A stretch of DNA of 64,000 nt, from positions 1 through 64,000 of the forward strand of contig CAMYJU010000005.1 of the NCBI GenBank assembly GCA_947258795.1, in the 5' to 3' direction. Position numbers and translations under genes: made by a program. Below the pieces are notes generated by a model. That model saw only the letters and a list, made by a program, of their open reading frames with translations. It made no database searches and was not told the DNA's origin. The DNA is from an uncultured Gammaproteobacteria bacterium (lineage in GTDB: Bacteria > Pseudomonadota > Gammaproteobacteria > DRJJ01). Below, piece after piece: positions 29,278-37,337 of the stretch. Position 1 is the first letter of the stretch; each line of letters begins with the position of its first letter.

Positions 29278-30061
29278 CAGCAAGAAATGTTGCAATACTT
29301 TGTAACAATACCGGAGATATCAGTGCCAGCTTCAGTGATTCGACACCATGCCAGACATCGTCATTCGGGACATAGTTACAGACTACTGGCAGATTCTTTT
29401 GTTGCATATTTTCCAGCAGGCTCTTGTAAACAGGCTTTTCTTCCGTAATAGTCAAACTGATGCTGCTAGCCTGCATGATTACGTTGTTCAGCTTCACACC
29501 CGATATGGATTCAAGTACCGCATCCGGAAAGTGAAACCCGAAGAACTCGTTGCCTGTATGAGGCATTTCCGTGATAGAGTGATTGATTCGGTCTCTATGC
29601 TGTTCCAGCAATGCCTGCTCCATATCCATCATATCCTGCACATAGGCCTCGCCATCAGTCACCGGATCCCAAAGTACCAGCTTGTTCAGCCTGGTTTCTG
29701 ATGATGCCAGTGCCGCCAGTGCGGCCCCGAAGCGCACCCCGATGACCGACAGCCGGGAAACAGCAGACATATCCTTTAACTCGGTAAGTGCGGTCTTGAT
29801 ATCCTGCAGCCACTGACTAACATCCCCTTCATCGGTCCGGCCTGCTGAGTTTCCGGATCCATAGTAATCAAACCGCAGCACATGGAATCCAAGGCTGGTC
29901 AATCTGCCGGTTAACTGGGTCAGCACGCGATGAGTACGGATATACTCCTCACCGGTTGGGTAACAGATCAGCACCGCTTCATCACGGTATTGTTGTGCGG
30001 CAGGTGGATGGTATACGCCGTAAAGCTGCTTATTGGTATCACCAAAAAAAAACGGATTCAT
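29267..30061 (-). CDS. Alpha/beta hydrolase-fold protein with Arg at the nucleophile elbow
   Basis: A 264-residue alpha/beta hydrolase-fold protein, first gene of the natural-product operon. The core strand and oxyanion region LICYPTGEEYIRTHR and the following LRFDYYGSGNSAG are well kept, but the elbow reads SVIGVRFGAALAA, so Arg110 occupies the nucleophile position. It may be non-catalytic, act as a partner of the Cys-elbow paralogue that overlaps its 3-prime end, or use another residue. The third to sixth codons form a run of nine T on the coding strand (FFF), where slippage could occur. A 12-base palindrome lies just upstream of its start, and a purine-rich GGGGAG serves as ribosome-binding site. 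Confidence 0.75.
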   Translation of the reverse strand: MNPFFFGDTNKQLYGVYHPPAAQQYRDEAVLICYPTGEEYIRTHRVLTQLTGRLTSLGFHVLRFDYYGSGNSAGRTDEGDVSQWLQDIKTALTELKDMSAVSRLSVIGVRFGAALAALASSETRLNKLVLWDPVTDGEAYVQDMMDMEQALLEQHRDRINHSITEMPHTGNEFFGFHFPDAVLESISGVKLNNVIMQASSISLTITEEKPVYKSLLENMQQKNLPVVCNYVPNDDVWHGVESLKLALISPVLLQSIATFLADGG

Positions 30062-30090
30062 TCTCTGTTTTCTCTCCCCACCTTATATAA

Positions 30091-30102
30091 TTGGTATACC
30101 AA
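30091..30102. promoter_or_regulatory. Perfect 12-bp palindrome, candidate operator of the natural-product operon
   Basis: TTGGTATACCAA is a perfect inverted repeat lying 30-41 bases upstream of the first hydrolase start, inside an AT-rich stretch that could carry a -10 element. The half-site TTGGT/ACCAA resembles operators of FadR-subgroup GntR regulators such as PdhR and LldR. That resemblance is the only evidence; no regulator gene lies in the window. Confidence 0.4.
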
Positions 30103-30691
30103 CACGTATAGGCCTTGTACACCACATGCATTGTTCTCAGCATGCTTCCATAACTTAGTCTTCAAACTAGTGCGTATCCCGGCTTGGCAATAATGCTTGC
30201 TGAAACACGCTATTCCGGGGATCAGCCGACACGAAGCAGAATTTTTTTCTTTAAATACATGCGCTTATATTATAATCATATTAGTAAAGAATAACATGGC
30301 CATAACCGCCCTGTCGAGCTGTCAACCAGACCGATATTACACCAGGAACCGTGTATTTTTCCATTACATATTTAGGGTTTAGCAGGCGGGCCGCCCGCCC
30401 TGCCTGGACCGATAACTTGACCCTGACTGATGCCTAGCCTGTATCTCAGGCACATCAGGATGAAAACTCCGGAACCGGTTATGAGAACAAGCATAGAGCC
30501 CAGTCCGGGGATGCACCGGTTACTGGATATTAATTAGCCACCTGTCCAGTCAACTACCCACATAAACGGATATAACCGACGTTGCGCTACGACAGCGACA
30601 GCATTGAGCGCTTCATGCCTGCAATGCGTAGTGCCCAGCCAACTCTGACGGGTGTGCGACATGCGGCAACACCCCCGCTTCTGACCGGAGG

Positions 30692-30711
30692 AATGTGAAA
30701 TCAGTCACATT
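30692..30711. promoter_or_regulatory. CRP/Vfr-like binding site
   Basis: The segment reads AATGTGA, six bases, then TCACATT: a perfect inverted repeat with the exact core TGTGA-N6-TCACA of the CRP/Vfr consensus. It lies about 143 bases upstream of the lipoprotein start and far (about 630 bases) from the hydrolase start. Activation of the lipoprotein gene is therefore the simpler reading. Confidence 0.55.
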
Positions 30712-30853
30712 TTTACCCATCCTGTAGTCGTAGCTGTCTGTCGTCATTGTTCAAAAGGTGACGTATGACACAAAGCTCAGCCGCGTTTTGAACGAAGATA
30801 TCACACAGGAAATGGTAATAATACCTTGATATCAATAATACAGGTACTTGCAG

Positions 30854-31249
30854 ATGTTACGGACAAGCACAAAGCTCACGAATGTTATTGCACTCATTTT
30901 TGCCAGCACGCTGCTCACTGCATGTGGTGGCGGTGGCGGTGGCAGCACTGCCGATGATGGCGGTGGCGGCAATCCACCACCATCCGGTTCAGGCTCTATC
31001 ACACTATCCTGGGTTGCACCTGCAACCCGCACAGATGGTAATCAGCTCTCACTGTCTGAAGTTGGTGGATACAAGGTATACATAGGTACCAGCTCAGGTA
31101 ACTATAACGCTCCGGTCGATGTCGGGACTGCTACCACGCACACTTTCAATGATCTTGGACAGGGCAACTACTACTTGGCCGTTGCTGTTTATGACACCAA
31201 CCTACAGGACAGCACACCATCAGGTGAGGTCACAGCCGCGATCAACTGA
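30854..31249 (+). CDS. Small lipoprotein with fibronectin type III-like domain
   Basis: A 131-residue secreted protein. The signal peptide runs from MLRTSTKLTNVIALIFAST to the lipobox LTAC at about residue 25, followed by a glycine run (GGGGGGS) and a Gly/Pro spacer to about residue 50. The remainder, from SITLSWVAPATRTDG through GGYKVYIGTSSGNYNAPVDV to TFNDLGQGNYYLAVAVYD, has the strand pattern of a single Fn3 domain. It is probably anchored in the outer membrane and displayed on a flexible linker. The frame is open to a TTG at 30848; the ATG at 30854 is preferred. It is monocistronic and followed by a hairpin terminator. Function unknown; carbohydrate or surface binding is possible. Confidence 0.75.
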   Translation: MLRTSTKLTNVIALIFASTLLTACGGGGGGSTADDGGGGNPPPSGSGSITLSWVAPATRTDGNQLSLSEVGGYKVYIGTSSGNYNAPVDVGTATTHTFNDLGQGNYYLAVAVYDTNLQDSTPSGEVTAAIN

Positions 31250-31278
31250 AAATAGTCAGACCACGGAAATAGATAAAA

Positions 31279-31309
31279 GGCACCCTGAATAAACCGGGTG
31301 TCTTTTTTA
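31279..31309. terminator. Rho-independent terminator, probably bidirectional
   Basis: GGCACCC and GGGTGTC form a seven-pair stem (one G-T pair) around a ten-base loop, followed by TTTTTTATT. It lies 30 bases after the lipoprotein stop and between convergent genes. On the other strand the same hairpin is followed by CTTTTA, so it may also end the O-antigen ligase transcript. Confidence 0.8.
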
Positions 31310-31350
31310 TTGCATATACACTATCTGCGGCTGACTCATACCCGGCCTTG

Positions 31351-32823
31351 TTATTTGATAATTTTTGCCGGTTTTTCAATTTTCGCCCACAAATCGGGCT
31401 CAGTTGATCCATCAGATTCCTTCATCAGCTCGTTATACTGATTGCGCTGCACATAAACACGCAACATCAACGCTATCATGCACCACATACTGACCGCACC
31501 TGTGGCCGGATAGAAGGTCTGTGAACCGGTCGAACCGATCAACTGCGCCCCGACAAACGCAAGCGTACCGCCACCAATTGCAATATACAGCTTGTTGGTG
31601 CTGTCTCGTAGCAAATTAATCGAAAACCGTACAAAGATGTAGAACAGCAGGAAAACCGGGATGGATAATATCCAGCCATTATCAAACAGTAGTTGCAAAT
31701 AGGCATTATGCGGGTGCGGAAAGGCCTCGCGGAAGTTTCTGCCCAGGTAGGCACTCAGGCCACTCCTTTGCATGCCCTTGCGGCCCCAACCGAATAATGG
31801 TTTATCACCGATGTAATCGATCACGTACGGCCACATAACAGTCCGACCGGCCGTAATGGTGTACAGATCGGCGCCTCCCGTGGTCGATGTCATGGTATCC
31901 GCGTCCAGGTCTTCGTGCCGTTCTTCTGCGGTATCCTCTGTAAAGCCCTGGGTCATTCTTTCCATGACCGAGGGAATTGCCAGGCCAATCAGTAATACAG
32001 CCAAAGGTGCGAGAATCAGGAACTTGCGCCATCGATAATAGGTCAGCACCACAGCAACGGCAATCCAGGAGACAATCCCGATACGACCTCCGGTCAGAAC
32101 CATACCCAGTGCCGTTACCGCACATCCACCCAGGGCCATAAATGACAGGAACTTGTTGGTCAAAACTTCACGATAGGCATAGATGGCCCATGATGCACCG
32201 GCCAGCATGATGGCCAGATCCGAGCGGTAGTAGCCGATTTCCCTGTCGAGCACCCTGGCCGCCCTGTCCTTCAATGCATCGCCATCTGTAATTTCCGTGA
32301 GCGGCATCCATCGGATAACCTGCAATGCCAGAAGCACGTTTAACAGCAGGATAGATGCGTATGCAAACTTCAGGCGTTGTTCATTGGTACAGCCGATATA
32401 AATCAGAAACGCCGGAACCAGGTACTTGAATGTATTGATCACATCATCGACAAACAGGCCAAATACACTCGGCGGTTCGGCACCCGTACCGAGCGCGAAG
32501 ATGATCATCTCTTTTGGATCAATCAGCTCGCGAATTGTGGCAATCACGATAATGGCGATATAAAGCTTGAAATACCTGCTCAGGTTCTCTGGCATATCCC
32601 ATTTCAGGCCATCACGTTTCCTGGACGCCAGATAGGCCATCAGGATAAAGGCGAGCAGGATATTCCAGAAGTTCATGCCCGGTATACCGAGCATGGACTT
32701 GGGCATATCCGGCCGCTCGACCAGTGCCATCAGCACAATCAGGCCACACAGTGATTTATACCAGTCCTTAAACGCGTATAAACAAAGAAACGGTATCGCC
32801 AGTGAAAGTAAATATAAACGCAT
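31351..32823 (-). CDS. O-antigen ligase/polymerase family membrane protein
   Basis: A 490-residue polytopic inner-membrane protein with about ten to twelve hydrophobic segments and a long periplasmic loop after VMERMTQGFTEDT. That loop contains the WaaL/Wzy signature region GRTVMWPYVIDYIGDKPLFGWG and HPHNAYLQLLFDNG, the latter with the conserved His of the O-antigen ligase domain (PF04932). It would polymerise lipid-linked repeat units or join polymer to an acceptor. It is the last gene of a four-gene minus-strand operon and starts two bases after the glycosyltransferase stop, without its own Shine-Dalgarno, suggesting translational coupling. Confidence 0.85.
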   Translation of the reverse strand: MRLYLLSLAIPFLCLYAFKDWYKSLCGLIVLMALVERPDMPKSMLGIPGMNFWNILLAFILMAYLASRKRDGLKWDMPENLSRYFKLYIAIIVIATIRELIDPKEMIIFALGTGAEPPSVFGLFVDDVINTFKYLVPAFLIYIGCTNEQRLKFAYASILLLNVLLALQVIRWMPLTEITDGDALKDRAARVLDREIGYYRSDLAIMLAGASWAIYAYREVLTNKFLSFMALGGCAVTALGMVLTGGRIGIVSWIAVAVVLTYYRWRKFLILAPLAVLLIGLAIPSVMERMTQGFTEDTAEERHEDLDADTMTSTTGGADLYTITAGRTVMWPYVIDYIGDKPLFGWGRKGMQRSGLSAYLGRNFREAFPHPHNAYLQLLFDNGWILSIPVFLLFYIFVRFSINLLRDSTNKLYIAIGGGTLAFVGAQLIGSTGSQTFYPATGAVSMWCMIALMLRVYVQRNQYNELMKESDGSTEPDLWAKIEKPAKIIK

Positions 32824-32825
32824 GT

Positions 32826-33971
32826 CTAGGAAGAAACACCGGAGAATGCAGACATAAACCTTGGTATCGCAGCATTCAAGGTATGATTCTCCAGATAATA
32901 TAGCCTTACTTTATCGGATAACGTCAACCATGCCTGAGCATCAGCGCATACTTCACTAATATCAGTGGCAAGTTCATCCACTGTATTGACCACTCTACCA
33001 AGTCCGTTTACTGCAATGATATGATCCGGGTCGAATGTCGTGACCACAGGTATCCCGTAACTCCAGGCTTCCATAAAGGTAGTCGGAAAACCCTCGATGA
33101 TCGAGGTACAACAAAGGACCGATGCCTGCATGAATAACCCAGGCAAGGCCGCTTCGGGCACCCTGCCGTGCATGGTCACATTTTCGATGCCATCAGCCCT
33201 GCTGATCAGGCCATGCGAATAGTCAGACTCGGTATTCGGGGTACCTACGACATCAAACTGATATTCAGGGCACCGCTCGGCCAGATCCAGTAACCACTCC
33301 AGGCGTTTGACATCAATAATACGTCCTACCCATAACACCTTGATATGTTCAGGATCAGGTGCTGCCGGGGCCTTGAATTCATGCTCTGAAGGTCCCTGGA
33401 AGGGCATCGGTATGACTGCGGATGGTTTTGCAAAGGTATCTGACATCAGTTTTTGCTGGGTCGTGGTCTGCGATATCACCAGATCTGACTGCTTCAGTCC
33501 ATAACGGTATAGCGCACGTTCCCGTCGCACCGGTAAAAACGGCAGATCCGCAACACAATCGGCATCACTGGCGACACAAAATACAAATTGCCTGCGTATG
33601 CCTGCAAATCCCCTGCAACCCATCGCCACCTGCCCGGTTTCGCTACCGGACCCCATCTGGATATAAAGGGCGGCATTGGCCTTTTTCATCGCCGACCACA
33701 GAACGGTCATACGAGGATGGAAAAACCTCAGACCCGGCAAACCCGCGTCCTGAGAGAAACTGCTGATTACCGTAATGCCATCATGTTGTTCAACATCCTT
33801 CTGGCCATGATCATAGGTAATAAACGCGACGTTCAACCCTGCCTCAACCATACCTGTGGCCAGGGCTACCAGTTGCTTTTCCACACCGCCCAGGTATCTG
33901 GGTACCTCAGCACCCGATAGCAGGTCATAGCACTTTAACCCGACAAAACAAACATCATGGGCAACACTCAA
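32826..33971 (-). CDS. GT4-family glycosyltransferase
   Basis: A 381-residue GT-B glycosyltransferase. The N-terminal domain has the acceptor loop YLGGVEKQL near residue 27. The C-terminal domain carries VLWVGRIIDVKRLEWLL near 215 and the E-x7-E donor site in SIIEGFPTTFMEAWSYG near 300. It adds a hexose from a nucleotide sugar to a lipid-linked acceptor at the cytoplasmic face. The start is a TTG that overlaps the preceding epimerase stop as TTGA, with GGAGG eight bases upstream. No ATG is available nearby, so the unusual start is likely real and signals coupling. Confidence 0.85.
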   Translation of the reverse strand: MSVAHDVCFVGLKCYDLLSGAEVPRYLGGVEKQLVALATGMVEAGLNVAFITYDHGQKDVEQHDGITVISSFSQDAGLPGLRFFHPRMTVLWSAMKKANAALYIQMGSGSETGQVAMGCRGFAGIRRQFVFCVASDADCVADLPFLPVRRERALYRYGLKQSDLVISQTTTQQKLMSDTFAKPSAVIPMPFQGPSEHEFKAPAAPDPEHIKVLWVGRIIDVKRLEWLLDLAERCPEYQFDVVGTPNTESDYSHGLISRADGIENVTMHGRVPEAALPGLFMQASVLCCTSIIEGFPTTFMEAWSYGIPVVTTFDPDHIIAVNGLGRVVNTVDELATDISEVCADAQAWLTLSDKVRLYYLENHTLNAAIPRFMSAFSGVSS

Positions 33972-34879
33972 GCCTGTGCCTCCACAAACATATCCTGTAA
34001 CGACTGTTCCAGTGAAATCGCCGGTTTCCAGGTCGTTGCAGACAGGATTTTGCTGTTATCGCCATAAACCCGGTCAAGATCCACACGCTGAAAGCGGCTC
34101 TTGTCGATCTCAACCGTATGCCTGTTCTCGCTGTATGCCGAGAACAGGTCGATTAATTTTTCTATTTTTGTTGGCTGTCCGGTACACACGTTATAGCTCT
34201 GTCCTGCTACACCGTGAGTAGCAAGTATCCAGTAGGCTGCCACTGCATCACGAATATCCAGAAAATCGCGTTCAGACTTCGTGTTACCGACCTTGATCAC
34301 TTCAGCACCGGACTGAGCAAACTGTTTGCACAAGGACCCGGCAACCCATTTATCCGGCAGGCCAGGACCAATCAGGTTGAATGTTCTGGCGATAACCACA
34401 TCTATTCCGTATTGCTCACCAAGATCCAGTGCCAACCTGCTCTGCGCCCACTTGGAACGGCCATACACGGATTCACCACCAACAGGATCTGTTTCAGATA
34501 AATAACCGTCTGCCTTGCTCAGGTACTCGGCAGCAGAACCAACATTCAGGAAACGAATCCCCTTTTTCCCTGAGCCTGCAAGACCACGTATCAGGTTGAC
34601 GCACGCCGCCACATTAACATGCCACTTATCAGCATCTGACATGGGTGAGGTTACAGCGGCCAGATGTATAACGAAATCTGGCGGTTCATCCTGCACCAGT
34701 TGGTACACCGCGTTATTCTGGGTCAGATCAACAGCGTAGTAGGCATCCAGCCCTTCCGGCCCGTTTTCTGAACGCCCCTGCCCGACAATACGGGGACGAT
34801 CTGGCAACTGGTTCAGATAATCGACCAGGTGTTTACCGGTAAAACCGGTGACACCGGTAATCCACACCGTTGAGGTCAC
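33968..34879 (-). CDS. NAD(P)-dependent sugar-nucleotide reductase/epimerase (extended SDR)
   Basis: A 303-residue extended SDR enzyme with the N-terminal Rossmann loop WITGVTGFTGKHL, the serine-containing segment LNVGSAAEYL near residue 110 and the catalytic pair YGRSK near 140. The overall pattern resembles GDP-4-keto-6-deoxy-D-mannose reductase (Rmd) and related 4-reductases more than RmlD. It would finish a deoxy- or epimerised nucleotide sugar whose activated form comes from the guanylyl/uridylyltransferase-like gene upstream. The GTG start overlaps that gene by four bases (GTGA) and has a GGAGG site. The exact sugar is unresolved. Confidence 0.75.
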   Translation of the reverse strand: MTSTVWITGVTGFTGKHLVDYLNQLPDRPRIVGQGRSENGPEGLDAYYAVDLTQNNAVYQLVQDEPPDFVIHLAAVTSPMSDADKWHVNVAACVNLIRGLAGSGKKGIRFLNVGSAAEYLSKADGYLSETDPVGGESVYGRSKWAQSRLALDLGEQYGIDVVIARTFNLIGPGLPDKWVAGSLCKQFAQSGAEVIKVGNTKSERDFLDIRDAVAAYWILATHGVAGQSYNVCTGQPTKIEKLIDLFSAYSENRHTVEIDKSRFQRVDLDRVYGDNSKILSATTWKPAISLEQSLQDMFVEAQA

Positions 34880-35619
34880 GAACTGCCTCCGAGAAACATG
34901 CCTTCCTGCTGCTCGAATTGCTGCTGTGCGAGCGCATAGTCATCCATGCGGCCGATATCCAGCCAGTAACAGTCATCTTCACGATACAGGGCTACCTTGC
35001 CTCCGCTTTCGTGTACCTTGAGCACCAGGTCAGGCATATCCAGGTACTCTCCCTGCTTGATATGTTGCATCGCCCCCTTGCCAATGACATTCACCCCCAT
35101 ACTGACCTCATAATGGAAAGTCGGTTTCTCACGAAAACCCTGGAACCGGCCATCTACATCGCTGTCGACTACGCCAAAATCGATTCTGACGTCGCGCTTG
35201 TACACCCCGACCGTGATATCCGCCTGTTCAGATTCGTGGTAGTCAACCATTTTGCCAAAGTCCAGCGTGGTCAGCAGATCACCATTCATGACAATAAACG
35301 GGTCGGTCAGACCCTCTATTTCTGCTAGAGGCGCTGCGGTACCCAGCGGTGCATCCTCGCTCGAGTAGGTGATGTTCAGCCCGTACTTCGAACCGTCCCC
35401 ACATACCGCCATAATCAACTCGGCCAGATAGCCGGTACAGATATTGACGTCGGTCAGCCCGGTTCCCTGAAGCTGGCGTAGCAATATCTCGATAATCGGC
35501 TTGTTTCCGAGTGGAACCAATGGCTTGGGGAATACCGCTGTCAGCGGCCTGAGCCGGGTGCCTTTACCACCAGCCAGAATAACCGCCTTGGTTTCTCGAG
35601 TGCCGTTTGCAGCAACCAT
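34876..35619 (-). CDS. Sugar-1-phosphate nucleotidyltransferase
   Basis: A 247-residue nucleotidyltransferase. The N-terminal signature is VILAGGKGTRLRPLTAVFPKP at about residues 12-32, with the metal-binding MNGDLLTTLDF near 110 and GFREKP near 158. It lacks the C-terminal hexapeptide or cupin domains of longer homologues, so it resembles HddC-type guanylyltransferases of heptose and mannose pathways. The product would feed the reductase encoded next. It is the first gene of the minus-strand operon 35619-31351, with a GAGAGGA ribosome-binding site, and is divergent from the dehydrogenase gene. Confidence 0.8.
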   Translation of the reverse strand: MVAANGTRETKAVILAGGKGTRLRPLTAVFPKPLVPLGNKPIIEILLRQLQGTGLTDVNICTGYLAELIMAVCGDGSKYGLNITYSSEDAPLGTAAPLAEIEGLTDPFIVMNGDLLTTLDFGKMVDYHESEQADITVGVYKRDVRIDFGVVDSDVDGRFQGFREKPTFHYEVSMGVNVIGKGAMQHIKQGEYLDMPDLVLKVHESGGKVALYREDDCYWLDIGRMDDYALAQQQFEQQEGMFLGGSS

Positions 35620-35683
35620 AATTTATCCTCTCATTATTGTTCGATTGCAGCCACACCGGGCGTAAAAAGCATATCCGCAATAC

Positions 35684-35744
35684 ATGACATTGTCATGAAC
35701 TTGACAACTGAATGCAAGAAAAAGTACGTAATATCAGTACTTTT
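35684..35744. promoter_or_regulatory. Two inverted repeats in the divergent promoter region of the nucleotide-sugar genes
   Basis: CATGACA-T-TGTCATG at 35684-35698 is a perfect 15-base palindrome. AAAAGTAC (35720-35727) and GTACTTTT (35737-35744) form a second perfect repeat with a nine-base spacer. Both lie within the 257-base gap between the divergent nucleotidyltransferase and dehydrogenase genes and could be operator sites; the regulator is unknown. Confidence 0.4.
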
Positions 35745-35876
35745 AGGGCATCAGCGGATTGAATATTGCCACCCGGATTGATACCATACGGATCGGTTTG
35801 TCAAATGGCTACAAGGTCAAAAAAACGCCACACTCAGCCAATAATAATACCCTGAACACAGATTACGGAGCCTTGT

Positions 35877-37337
35877 GTGAATAACAAGTACAAGTCCATA
35901 GCGGACGTTCTCGAAACCTTGGGACTGGACAGCAACAAGATCAATCCCGAATTGCCCATCGTTTGTATACAGGGGCTGGGATTTGTCGGCACGGCCATGG
36001 CCGTCGCGGTTGCCAGCGCCAGGGATGATCAGGGCAAACCCTACTTCAATGTCATTGGTGTTGACCTGCCCAACCCGGCCGGCGAGGACAAGGTCAAGCA
36101 GATCAACTCGGGTATCCTGCCGATCGAAACAACCGATCCGAAACTGCAGGAATATTTCCAGAAGTCGCACCAGCAAGGCAACCTGATCGCCACTACTGAC
36201 TCGGCTGTTTTCTCCCTCGCTCAAACCATACTCGTCGACGTGCATCTGGATGTCATTGATAACGCCGGTGAGTTCGCGATGGGCCTGGTCGATTTCAGAA
36301 AGGCACTGCAGATGGTCGGCGAATACATGCAAGCTGATTGCCTGGTGATCATCGAAACCACCGTACCACCAGGTGCCTGCAAATATGTCGTGGTTCCGGA
36401 GTTACGCGAGTGTTTTGAGAAGCGCGGGCTCGATCCGGACAAACTGCTGGTCGCCCACTCCTACGAGCGCGTGATGCCGGGAGATGAATACCTGGATTCG
36501 ATCATCAATTTCTGGCGCGTATTCTCGGGCTACACACCTGAGGCAGGTGACCGCTGCGAAGACTTTATGTCCAAAGTCATCAATATTGAAAAGTACCCGC
36601 TCACCCGCCTGCACACCACCATGGCCTCGGAAACCGCGAAGGTAATGGAAAACAGTTACCGCGCAATGAATATCGCTTTCATCGAGGAATGGAGCCGGTT
36701 TGCAGAAGCAGCCGGATTCGACCTGTTCGAGGTGGTCAACGCCATACGGATGAGACCAACCCATAACAATATACGCCAACCCGGTTTCGGTGTCGGTGGT
36801 TACTGTCTTACCAAAGACCCGTTGTTTGCAGAACTGGCTGCCGAGAAACTGTTTGGACTGGAAGGCATCAAGTTTCCTTTTTGTACGCAGGCAGTACAAA
36901 CCAACCGGGTCATGCCACTGGTGTCACTGGACAAACTGAAAACACTGTTTGACGGCAAGCTCGAAGGAAAAAAGATTCTGCTGCTCGGTATCAGTTACCG
37001 GCAGGACGTAGGGGATACCCGCTATTCGCCATCGGAGACCTTCGTCAGCAGTGCACAGGAACAGGGGGCTGAGGTCAGCTTCCATGACCCGATGGTCCCG
37101 TACTGGGCTGAAATGAATACCGAAACACCAAAAGAGATTCCCGACCCGTATGTCATGGATGCCGTTGTCCTTGCCGTACCGCACCGGGAATACCTGGAAC
37201 TGGATATCAAGTCCTGGCTGGGTAATGCCAGACCGATTATCCTGGATGCCAATAACGTCCTGAGCGATGCCAAACGTGCCGAACTCAGGACCAACGATAT
37301 TACTGTCTATAGCATAGGGCGAGGAGAAGGTTTGTGA
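35877..37337 (+). CDS. Nucleotide-sugar dehydrogenase (UDP-glucose/GDP-mannose dehydrogenase family)
   Basis: A 486-residue enzyme with three domains. NAD is bound at IQGLGFVGTAMAVAVA near residue 32, after an N-terminal extension of about 25 residues. The active-site Cys is in GVGGYCLTKDP near 303, with Thr where family members usually have Pro. The C-terminal UDPGDH domain carries LLGISYRQDVGDTRYSPS. It would oxidise a nucleotide-linked hexose at C6 to the uronic acid. The GTG start has ACGGAG six bases upstream. The 3-prime end overlaps the epimerase gene by four bases (GTGA), so the two form a coupled pair making an acidic sugar, possibly later decarboxylated or epimerised. Confidence 0.85.
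   Translation: MNNKYKSIADVLETLGLDSNKINPELPIVCIQGLGFVGTAMAVAVASARDDQGKPYFNVIGVDLPNPAGEDKVKQINSGILPIETTDPKLQEYFQKSHQQGNLIATTDSAVFSLAQTILVDVHLDVIDNAGEFAMGLVDFRKALQMVGEYMQADCLVIIETTVPPGACKYVVVPELRECFEKRGLDPDKLLVAHSYERVMPGDEYLDSIINFWRVFSGYTPEAGDRCEDFMSKVINIEKYPLTRLHTTMASETAKVMENSYRAMNIAFIEEWSRFAEAAGFDLFEVVNAIRMRPTHNNIRQPGFGVGGYCLTKDPLFAELAAEKLFGLEGIKFPFCTQAVQTNRVMPLVSLDKLKTLFDGKLEGKKILLLGISYRQDVGDTRYSPSETFVSSAQEQGAEVSFHDPMVPYWAEMNTETPKEIPDPYVMDAVVLAVPHREYLELDIKSWLGNARPIILDANNVLSDAKRAELRTNDITVYSIGRGEGL

Larger units (their letters stand above)
30062..30853. other. Non-coding divergent intergenic region
   Basis: A 792-base gap between the divergent hydrolase and lipoprotein genes. It contains the TTGGTATACCAA palindrome at 30091, a GC-rich imperfect hairpin at about 30383-30403 (GGCGGG/CCCGCC with a three-base loop and no T-run), and a CRP-type inverted repeat at 30692. 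Short open frames exist, but none has a convincing start signal or recognisable product. The gap should hold the promoters for both flanking transcription units. Confidence 0.6.

Noticed and set aside
28387-29295. TTG start at 29295 for the Cys-elbow hydrolase
   Set aside because: It would deepen the overlap with the preceding gene; the ATG at 29277 gives a normal N-terminus with a short overlap.
12974-30061. A thioesterase or reductase release domain
   Set aside because: All three assembly-line proteins end after a PCP or the sulfotransferase; no GxSxG thioesterase or Rossmann reductase segment was found.
30383-30403. GC-rich hairpin as a terminator
   Set aside because: It has no T-run on either side and lies between divergent genes, so termination is not supported.
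35817-36332. A 171-codon minus-strand frame
   Set aside because: It is antisense to the start of the nucleotide-sugar dehydrogenase, which has clear domain motifs; the frame encodes nothing recognisable.
36402-36899. A 165-codon minus-strand frame
   Set aside because: Antisense shadow of the same dehydrogenase gene.
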